From Panicum virgatum (taxonomy: Eukaryota > Streptophyta > Magnoliopsida > Poales > Poaceae): a DNA stretch of 64,000 bases. The translations under genes and the position numbers were made by a program. Each line of letters opens with the position of its first letter. Within the stretch, counting starts at the first letter, position 1. Below the pieces are notes generated by a model, which had not been told where the DNA came from, did not search any database, and saw nothing but the letters and a program-made list of their open reading frames with translations. Positions 22,161 to 33,000 of this stretch are shown one piece after another. Location of the stretch: positions 28,827,339 to 28,891,338 of the forward strand of contig NC_053149.1 of assembly GCF_016808335.1 (NCBI RefSeq), in the 5' to 3' direction.

Positions 22161-25100
22161 CTACTGTGCAGCTGCAGACCCCCATATAGCTGTTCAACTA
22201 GATGAAACACCTTCAGATAAAATAGTTGTATTGTGGTTCAAATCTCAATTGTGTTTTCACACAATTTTCATTAGTCAGGGATTCTTTTGCTTGCATACAA
22301 GTGCCTAGGTTGCAGTCCATAGTATAGCACAAGTTGGAAACAGCATGTTACAGTTTTCAACTAAAACAACTAGGAAAAGACAACCGAGTAACAGATGTGT
22401 GTTGCTACCGCTAAAAAATAAAGGTAATCAACAACAAAGAGAAAAGAAAGAAAAAAAATTCATGAACCAAGATACAGATAACACCTTCCTCTGAAACCGG
22501 TTTAACATAAAGTAGAACAGTGCAGCTATTTGTGATTTACCTTCCAGGGATTTCTCAAAGTTTTCCAGCTGGGAAATAAACCCCTCATTAGGAGCCACTT
22601 GAGGTCGTTTGCTTCTAACTAGAGATAAGGCACTTTCGAGGCTCATTTGATGCTTCTTCATTAGATATGCAACAACAATTGTCACACTAAACATTTGACA
22701 AAGATAACTTAGTGGCAAACAAAAAATAAGTAATGCAGTATAATATGATACTTATCAATTAAGACAGTCAATGTGAAACGGTTAAGGAACATATCATTGC
22801 ATCCTTTATCTAACAAATGAATTCTGAGTGGATGAATTATGGAATACAACTAGCTTCTGAAAGGCAAAGTGATAACTATTGATATATTCTGCTATTGATC
22901 ACAAACAGTTAATCAGATCTAGTAAGTATAAAATGTTGATAAAAATCTTTCCATGTAAGTGATAAAAGATTTTGTAACTGTAGAGATTATTCTAGAGTAG
23001 CACATAGGTCTTCCATTATTAAGTAAACATCCAGGCATAGTAGATGTGTTATCAAAAAACAGAAGTCTTTAGATTGACTTCTATCAATTTGCTGTGAATT
23101 TCTATCACTCGGTCCCAAATTAACCAACTTTAGTAATCAGACTGACAAACTTAGCAAGCCACACAGGTTGCATTAAAATTTCTGTGAAGTGAAATACTGC
23201 AGTAATGGGCGACTTATATCTTGATCCTAACTCTTTGGTTAGATATGAACTGATAAGTCATGTTTGACAGACAGAGGAGAGCATTTTGATTACCTCAGTG
23301 TTGGCAGCTATCGAGCAACATGTTGTTGGCAACATTGTTAATTCTACTGTTAAATATATTAATATGATCTACTGGAGGCAAATCATGATCATGCTAAGAA
23401 AATTCAGGTGCTGTATGAAACCACACACCACCTCATGATAACCTTATTGTTCCCTTTACCACCTCACTGGGTTGCTGGTAACGTAGTTTTAGTAGTTAAA
23501 ATGAGGGGGAGTGAGAGGGAGAGAGGGATTACCTCCTTGACCGCCCAGCAAAGCAATGGACTAACACATTGCCTCCAGAGCTTATAGCTTCATCTATGAA
23601 ACTAAAGCATTCATCAAAGTGCATTAACAGATCAGTGTCAGGGCTGTCAAGTACTACATTGATAAAACAAAGCATGGCTTAGTACTGCATGGAGCTTATA
23701 TTTAAAAAAAAGCAATGAAATTGATAAAGGTATATCCAAATCAATGAAGATTGAAAAAATGTCAACAGAACAAGGTGGCAAAAACTATAAGAAAATTGAA
23801 CAATTAATATTTTTACTTTTCTGTTTCATACAGACGACAAAAAGGACTCAATTTTCCAGGGAAGGACACTTTTCTCTTTTGCCACACATTTCAACCAATT
23901 TGATTAAGGAACATATCTGTCATACCTGACAGAAACAAGCAGGGCAGGCCTGCTGGCTGCATAGCAGTGCAGCATTTTCCATATGGGCTTGACAACAATA
24001 GATTTGTTGACTAAACTAATACTATATCTGCAAAGTTTTAGTTTCAATGAACACATCCCACAAAAGATCTGCTCAAGCAGCCAGAGAAAATGGGGCCACA
24101 ATTGGTCACTGTAGTAGGTTGTGAAGATGGCACATCTGGTTTTGCTCCACTTAGTCTATGTTTCATACATCTGGCCTTTAATCTACGGATTTTCACCAAT
24201 TTACTACTTTCCTAACTCAAATATGTTTTCCTATAATCCGTTAGCAAATAGTGCATGAAATAGTAAGTAATTATGATTGAAGAATGGGACATGTGGCAAC
24301 ACATACATCAAATGAATATATCAGCAAGACAGGTGATGATAATTTTCTTGAGCCCAAGGAGGTGATAGACCATATCACACACAGGGGCAACGCCAAGTTC
24401 ATTCACCATGGTGCATAGGCACCAGAGTACAAATCAAATTATAGTGTTGTTTATTGAAGCTTCGCTTGAAAATTTTGTGGCTACTATATAAATGATGAAG
24501 TCTGGCACAAGGGTCTCCTCTGATCTAGCCTTGCCGCATGGTGCAAACGTCAAGGAGAATGAGGAAGTTCATGGTATCATCATGAAGATAAGGAGCATAA
24601 TAATGCCACAATTGCGTCACTAGGGCTGTTGCCATCAATGACTACTGCGTTTTGCTTAAATGGACAGTTTCCTTTGTAGTTCAAAAATTTTGCATAATGG
24701 GCACATGACCAGTAATTTGCCCAGTATAGCAGGGGCACAGGGCCAAAACGTCAACGAGTCCTTTATGTGCAGACCCTTTAAATTTCTGTCAGTGTGATGC
24801 ATCAGGATTCCTTGCTCAAATTTTATAGTGTATAATTTCAGAAAATGAAAACTAAACTATGCTTTCAACAGATATGAAAAGACATGTGCAGTTTTTGCAA
24901 ATTCATCAAGAAAGAAAGGACAGGAGTTACCCTCGATCTTCTTGTAATTGAATTCAGCTGGAAAAGCTGGATTCAGTTATCTTGCTACAATCAATACATG
25001 GGTGATGTTCAAACTCTTAAGAGCCTCCTTGTTCAATGCTGCGCCAACAGATCCCAGGTAGAGACCCTACAAGGTGTGACAATCAAACATATGCAGCAGT

Positions 25101-25558
25101 TTTAACATAACAATTTCATTATTAAAAAATATGTTACACAAGCAATATTCGTTTCTCTTAACGAGAACAAATCAGATGAACTTATTGAGACGGGGAGCTC
25201 TTCTTACTGAAGATAAACGCTATTATCTTCTAAGAAAACCACAAAAAGAAGGTGATCGATGTACTAAATACAATATCCCAATGTCGGGCACCAAGATCGT
25301 TAGTGCCAGCGCATAATCCATGTCAGGGTCGGAACAGAGAGCAAAGAAACGCAGAAAACAGATCGAGTTGGAAACAGCGAAAGATGGAGCCGCCGGCGAG
25401 ACCTGCTCGATGGGGCATGGCGTGTTGTCGGCCTTGCGGTACCGCGCGGCGCAGAAACCCTGCATCAGCGCCATGAGCACCCGGGCCTGCTGCTGCTCGT
25501 AGTCGTCCCTCCCGCGCTCATCTCTCTCCGCCGCTTGCCCTGCCCCCGGCATGGACAT
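22161..25558 (-). pseudogene. DSP1-like dual-specificity protein phosphatase gene with a premature stop
   Basis: Exons on the minus strand are 25558-25403 (ATG context MSMPGAGQAAERD), 25066-24931 (GLYLGSVGAALNKEALKSLN), 23653-23533 (general-acid loop LDSPDTDL, then HCFAGRSR, the HCx5R signature) and 22686-22541 (VTIVVAYLMKKHQMSLESAL, ending QLENFEKSLEG). Every junction has GT...AG and phases agree. The family dephosphorylates phospho-Tyr/Ser/Thr in MAP kinases and similar proteins. Exon 2 contains TAA at 24979-24977 (codon 82) where relatives have Ser; this lies before the catalytic Cys, so a full phosphatase cannot be made. The last tiny exon is unsure: a candidate is 22171-22161 (adds AAQ then stop). 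It could be a pseudogene, a null allele or a base error. Confidence 0.85.
24385..24440 (+). repeat. Dispersed repeat copy in phosphatase intron 2
   Basis: The text 'acaggggcaacgcca ... ggtgcataggcaccag' resembles 28779-28830 ('acaggggcgaagcca ... ggtgcactggcaccag') in the same orientation. Both lie in introns of neighbouring genes, so a mobile repeat fragment is likely. Confidence 0.4.
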
Positions 25559-27098
25559 GGCTTCGCTCCTCCTCTCGACGCGCTTGCTGGGGAGTTGGGA
25601 GTGGGGACGGGAGATCGAGGATTTCCTTTCCTTGCCCCGATGATTGCTGCCGACCGAAGAGAGGCGAGGAAGACCCGGGTAATCGCTACGGATGCCTCTT
25701 GCTCTTAGTGCCAAGGAATATGTGCGTCTTTCCGATTTTACCCCTCTCAGCTTCGCCCATGATTTCGCGCCCTGTCCAACCAAGAAGATTTTCCTCACAA
25801 GAAGCAAAAAAATATTAACTTTTTATTATGTTACCCCACATGTTCAATTGAGTGAAGTTTCAACATTTCCATAAGGTTGTAGCATCGTATTATAACAGTC
25901 GTGTGCACAGTACCTATATTTGCATAATGCCGTATGTACTTAACAAATGTCTTGCATCCCTCTGATGTGGCACTTAACTTAATCATGTTATAAATAAGGT
26001 GCTCTTTTTAGTTAGGGAACGTATTAGTGCAAACTAACTTTTTCATGCAAATCGTGCAAACTTCAATCTGAATCACTAGATCAATATTATTTCTATGTAA
26101 AAACTGGAAAAGAATTTGATTTCTCAATGGGAGTGATGAAGATGGTTTCCACCGATTTTTCACATAAAATATTTTTTTAAAGCACCCAGGAGCATTGGGG
26201 AGTCATGTAAGATTTTGGGCGCCCACGCTAACCGTACTTGAAACGCACCATACTGTAGCACTCACACCACAACACACACGCACACCCCACGCACACATGC
26301 TATCAACTGTAACAATGATGTGTTCAACCATGGAAAATTCAATCCAGGTTATCAACTGTATCTAGCGAAGTAGCACTCATGTGTATCAGATTCATATTGA
26401 GTCTATAGATTGTGTTCGTATTTGATTCTCTGGTCCCGTACACCAGGGTGGTAACGATTCACAATCATATTGACCCTTATACATTTTTAGCTCAAAATTA
26501 TATAAAATTAAAACCCAAACATTTTAAGACCCGACCTGAGTTATATAAATCAAAAATTTCAAGACCCTTCACCGCCCCTACTTACACCTCATCGTTATGC
26601 TGGGTTCGTAAGGACACTGGGTCAACCATTGAATCACCATTCACAATAGCATTCCTCAGGTACTCTGCTCAGCAAACAGAGTGGCTCGAATTCGCACTGC
26701 ATGGCTTCCTACATGTATTTAGGCACCTATCATGTGAACCATACTATACAATGGGCCGGCGGTGGCACAGATAGCATAAAAGTCGAAGCATCCATTTCAG
26801 AGTAAGTGAGTAACAGATCGCAATTACAATCCAGGCATTTGTGCTCATGGCATGTTTGTGCAAACACCAACGTACACCAAAATAATAGGAAACAGGAAAT
26901 TAGATACAGCAGTCATACTACATAGATGGAAATCAAAAGCAAACCATCATGCGTCAAACTGAACTCATGAAATCGGGAACTGCAAAACCTGGAAAACAGA
27001 CAATTTTCATCACACAAGCTCTCTTTATGACAATATATAGAGAAAGCGAGCTCAGGTTTCATCGCACAAGCCCTCCTTATGACATGGTGAAGGCAAGC
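25559..27098. other. Intergenic region between the phosphatase and Y14 genes
   Basis: It holds the promoter side of the phosphatase gene (GC-rich up to about 25680) and the 3' UTR side of Y14. The middle is AT-rich, with a CA-rich stretch near 26250-26300. No further gene, RNA or complete element is visible. Confidence 0.4.
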
Positions 27099-30000
27099 TC
27101 AATACCTCCTCCTGGCAGGGCTCCTAGATCTGCAAAATTGGTCATGACAAATGTTAGCCATAGAGACAACCAAACAAAGCATCAAAGATAAGAATAATGA
27201 ATACTTTCGTGAATGCTGTTAAACATGCGTACAAGTATATAAAAACACAATCATAGCATGTCCCCAAATGCACAAGTATAAAGAAAAGGCATTAGTGCCT
27301 ATGAAGCATGCAAATTGTTATTAGAAATGTTTCATATATTCTGTGAACTAAATGGGTAAAAAAAATTTTAAAAACTTTTTGACTGAAAACCTTTTAAGTT
27401 GGAAGGCAACTACATACACATAAAATTTCCCCTTGATGTGGCAAAAAATTAACAAATGACAAGAGTACAAGGTCAAGATGGAGATATATCTAGTGGTCAC
27501 ACCCTTTAGGGTGCAGCCAAGGAATACTTTTGTTTCACAAGTACTGAATCTATAAGAGAAGCTCAAAAATATCAAGTTGAATACATTGTATTTTCAATTC
27601 AATCTGCCTATGAATAAGTATAGCACAAACGTTACCCAATGGAACATGATTGAGATATTATGAAATGTTAAACAATTAAAAAGGACCAATATTACTATTC
27701 AAAGCAAACTTATCATTTTTCCCTATAAGCACGTTATAAGTTTGAATGACAGTACAACACTTTGTGGGCCACATCATCTCTTTCATATGGAACTTGTGTA
27801 GCTTGATGCCCGAACCAAAAGTTCAACACAAATAAAGAGCCGGATGCACTTCATAATATCAAAAAAAAAAAATATATATATATATATACCTCCTGCGAAC
27901 ATTTCTTCGTTTGACTGGGCCACTACTAAATGCCCAGTCAACATTTATTATCTGTGTAACAAGCTCAGTTCCGTCCATTGCTTTTATTGCAGCCTGAGCT
28001 TCGTCAAAGCTTTCATATTCAATCAAAGCGTATCCCTGCATATGATACACAGAAAACAGTTAACACTCTTTCTTGTGCACATTCGTGATATTAGTCAGGT
28101 TGTATACAGAGTTAAGAAAATCTACTACTTGACATAATGTTTCAGCTTTAAATAGAGGAACGAGCTATGAAAGTTTGCCAGAATTTAAGAAGTAAATGCA
28201 TACATCAACAGAAAAAATGATAGTTTCTCACATTCATTGGAAGCACACAGAACAAATATTAACACATAAACGTAGATCTGTTTACATGAACAGACTGCTT
28301 TCTACAATGTAAAAGGCTTAAGAGAGCGAAAACTAAAGCAAAACTGGTACCAGCATGTGCCAACCACGTGTACAAGAATAATTAATCATCAGGATAGTTC
28401 AGGCAAATATGAAAAACGACCTAAAACTTTCTTCATTTCAAAATTAAGAAATCGAGTTTTTCTAAACTGAAGGCAAATATCAAATATCAAAATCCTGTTT
28501 TCTGGAGAAGTTGAAAACTTAACAAGAAAATTGTAATACCAGGTTGTGCCACAAAGCCCACAAGAACGTAATGTAACAATATAGCAACTATATTAACAAA
28601 CAAAAAATATTTAAAAAATGGCTAAAAGGTTACTGAGAACCATGTTATAGCATCACTCTTATCCAAAAAAAGACAAAAGCTTCAGCAGCATCTTATTTTC
28701 TGCATGTCCAGGGATCTTACATCTATTGAGGTATAAGCACAAAATCTCACAGACTACTAAACAGAAACTATGCTTTACAGGGGCGAAGCCACGTTGATGG
28801 TGCCTGGTGCACTGGCACCAGGGTACACACGATTTTTTCCACTGTTAGTTCTAGAATTCACCAATATTAAAATATATTGCTCAGTTGTGCACCAGGGTCG
28901 TTTGGGCTCAAGCTTCATTTAGTATTTGGCACATTCCAGACTATATCAATTTAGTTTACTTTGTAGGTACCAACTTCCATGCTTCAAATGAACACGAAAA
29001 GGAAAAGTAAACCCTTTCATTCTTATAACTTTATGATATAGTTCTTTGTCAATTTGCTCAAGAAAGTATGACAGTTATGACCTTAATAGTACCTGACTTC
29101 CCAACTTAAAGTCAAATTTGAATGACAGAAGGGAAATGTTTTGTAATCTTGCATCAGTCTTATAATCTAGCATACGTTCTAGAAGCATAAGTAATGGCAT
29201 CTGCAAATTTATTTGCAACAAAAAGGTAACTACCTATATCAGACACAGGAACTGTTTGTAACACTTTGACAACCTTTTACATATATTCAAAGAATACAGC
29301 AACTTGAATTGGATAGAGTTCCCACAAAAGCAAGAACATGTGATATAAATGAACAAATACTTACTTTGACAAACCCAGTACGACGATCTAAATTCAAGTG
29401 CAGGTTCATGACCTGCCCAAATTCCCGGAAAGCATTATGTAGGTCATCCTCCTGTGCTTCTTCATGGACGCCGGTTACCAAAATAATCCACCCCTCAATA
29501 GCTGAAAACACACAGAAATGGGGGCAAGTGCATGAGCTAAAGCAATAAGGTTTGATTGTCCTTGTAGCACTGCTTCAACCAAAGATATATAGTCGTGGAA
29601 GTAATGTACTTGGTTCTTGTTTTTGTTGATAAACTTCCTTAAATTTGCATTTGAGCAAGAGCAAAGTGAATTACATACTTCAAAACCGAAGAAAGAAAGA
29701 TGCATACCAACTTCAGGATATATACATTTTGACAGAGACATTACGTAAAGCTGTAAAACAAAAAAGTTAAACAGGCAACAAATCTTTGACACATAACATA
29801 AACTTTGAGCTACAAAATTTCAGCCAACAACTAAAACTCCATACAAGCAACTGTAGTGTTCTTACATGTAAGGATCTAAACAAGTAATAATACATGCATC
29901 TCATAATATAGGACTTAGTTACGATACATTTTGATCAATCCTTGGTAAAAAAAATAGTACAACCATCTTAAAAGTCTTCCAATATGTAATCATAAGACCG

Positions 30001-33000
30001 GAAAAAAAGAATAGTTTGACAAATGTAGCATGTAGCATGTAGCACATGCCTCTAATTGGTATCTCAAACCGAACAATATATGACACAGACCACAAAGGAA
30101 AGGTCACATATCAAAATATTATGCTCAGAACTTCCCCAATCATGTATCCCTGTTCTGAGCGCACACGCACACAATCAATTCCAACTTTAGCACGCACTTA
30201 TAACATCCAACCATCCAAGAGATAAGGAAACAACAATATTACTGCCATAAAATTGTTAACTTATAGCACATTCACCTCAATCAGAAATGAGTAATGCTAT
30301 TGTCGTGGAGTGGAAACCCACAGCCGGATGGCGTAATGCACCCGCCTAAACCCAGAGGGTGAGTACTCGAAGGTTAGATAGGACTAGTTCGATCTCGCTG
30401 GAAGAACACGAAGAACACAGCAGGTTTAGAGTGGTTCGGGCCGCCGGAGCGTAATACCCTACGTCCACTGTGTGATGTATTGCATGTGTTCCCTTCGTCT
30501 CGAAAGAGTCTGAGAGTCTGGACAGCTTGAGTGCTTCCCGTGTACAGCGAGCACCTCCCTTTTATATCTCAAGGGAGGCGCGTACATGGCCGTTGGGTCC
30601 CTGATAGGTGGGCCCAATCGATATAGTATAAAATAACATATTGTTCATACATTATGGCGTTGCAGGCGAAGGAGATCGCATTCCTGGATTTTCTTGCCTG
30701 CTCCGGGAGATCCTCCGTCCAGCATAACCATGCGTTGTCTTGTCGAAACGGCGCCAGGCGTAGCTTGCGGCGTCGCCTGCAGCGTAGCTGAACGGGCTGT
30801 ATAGCTTGCGGCGTAGGCGGCATGATGGAAAAGTGTCGTGCCGTCATATCCAATTAATCCGGCAGACGGGCTCTGTGCGGATGCGGCGCAGGCGGCAGCA
30901 CTGTGCACCTCGGTAATACGCGGTCTACAATGAGACCTGACAAAGGCTGCCCCGCGTGCCGCGGCGGCAGAGCACGCCTCAACCACCCGCATTGAATGCG
31001 GTAGGTGGGCGAGTCTTCCAGTGGAAGACCCGCGCCCACGCCTGCGGGACACGTGACGCCTCCGGACCCCCCCGGGCGGTATGTTGGTTCTACGCGCGTG
31101 TGGGAGGTCCGGATGGACGCGAGAGGTCCCGGACCCCTATGGGGGGGTCCGGGCCCTCGGCTGTTGGCTCGGAGCTTCCCCTCCTCAGGGACACGTGGCG
31201 TCACCGGACCCGTCCCAGAGCGGGGAGCGGGTCCGGGGCCGTTGGCCCGGTGAGGAAGGAGCCTGACCCGTGGGGCCTGGCTGCTTCGCCCCTCATCGCG
31301 TAGTTACGAATGACTACGCGAGTCCTGCCTTACTGTAGTAAGAGTATCCCTGCTACAGGGTACCGACAGTGGCCGCGGGGCCCACCTCGGGAGAGGTGAC
31401 GAACCCGCAGGTGGGGCCACTACTGCGATTTGGCACTGCATAACTTGAAGCCTCTTTCTGCAGGAGTCTTGACTGGCTTTGACCATCCATCGGGTTTTTG
31501 CTGCCTCATCACATCGCAACGGCTTACTGACTCGCGGTCCCCACATACAGTGGTACACCTAGTCACGCGAGCGACGCTCGGCATTGTTGCGTCCAGAGTG
31601 AACGGGATATTTACCACCAGCGCAGTTCCCGAAGAGCCTGGTCATGCCAGCGCTTTATGCACGCACGTCAACTCAGCTTCCGCCTTGCTTCGCGCGCGGG
31701 CGACGGTTCAGATCCCGCCTTTTCACACCTTTGTTTGTTACCCGCCCTCCCTGACAGGCGGGCCTGGGCCCCCTTGCCATGGACTAGGCGGCTAACACCA
31801 GGCATGAGCGTCGATTGGCTTCCAGCGACGATTTCGGGGCGCGCCAGTTGGGTCAGGCTTCATAAAGGGACGAACCGCATACCGCGCTTACCTTTCCACA
31901 TTCGCCTTCTTCCTTCCAACCTTTGCGCCCCTTTGCCTTCGAGCCTCCTCGCCCCTTGCTCTTCTGCGTAGATTGCTCCTCACTTCCATAGCGAGATGGC
32001 GTCCCTCGTTCGTCCCCGCCGTTTCCAGACAGAGGAGCTGAACACGGTGCGCCGCCTGCTTGGGTGGAGTTCTCAGGAGACTACCTGGGGGATTCGAGCA
32101 GGGTGGCGTAATGTCATGGAGTGGAATGTCGATGTAGTCCTAGCTAACCCCCTACCTGGCGCGCCAAATGTCGTGGAGTGGAAACCCACAGCCGGGTGGC
32201 GTAATGCACCCGCCTAAGCCCAGAGGATGAGTACTCGGGGGTTAGCTAGGACTAGTTCGATCTCGCTGGAAAAACACGAAGAACACAGCAGGTTTAGAGT
32301 GGTTCGGGCCGCCGGAACGTAATACCCTACGTCCACTGTGTGATGTATTGCATGTGTTCCCATCGTCTCGAGGGAGTCTGAGAGAGTCTGGACAGCTTGA
32401 GTGCTTCACGTGTACAGCGAGTGCCTCCCTTTTATATCTCAAGGGAGGCGCATACATGGCCGTTGGGTCCCCGACAGGTGGGCCCAATCGATGTAGTATA
32501 AAATAACATATTGTTCATACATTATGGCGTTGCAGGCGAAGGAGATCGCATTCCTGGATTTTCTTGCCTGCTCCTGGGAATCCTCCGTCCAGCATACCCA
32601 TGCGCTGTCTTGTCGAAACGGCGCCAGGCGTAGCTTGCGGCAACGCCTGCAGCGTAACTGAACGGGCCGTGTAGCTTGCGGCGTAGGCGGCATGATGGAA
32701 AAGTGTCGTGCCGTCGTATCCAATTAATCCGGCAGACGGGCCCTGCGCGGATGCGGCGCAGGCGGCTGCACTGTGCACCTCGGTAATACGCGGTCTACAG
32801 TGAGACCTGACAAAGGCTGCCCCGCGTGCCGCGGCGGCAGAGCACGCCTCAACCACCCACATTGAATGCGGTAGGTGCGCGAGTCTTCCAGTGGAAGACC
32901 CGCGCCCGCGCCTGCAGGACACGTGGCGCCTCCGGACCCCCCCCCCCCCCCCGGCGGTATGTTGGTTCTACGCGCGTGTGGGAGGTCCGGATGGACGCGG

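Noticed and set aside
22428..22540. C-terminal extension of the phosphatase read through the intron
   Set aside because: The reading passes a good donor (G|GTAAAT) and becomes a Phe/Ser-rich tail with no similarity to the family.
32937..32951. C-run as a biological signal
   Set aside because: Homopolymer runs here and at 9008-9022 and 17381-17391 vary easily and may be sequencing-prone; nothing else marks them as functional.
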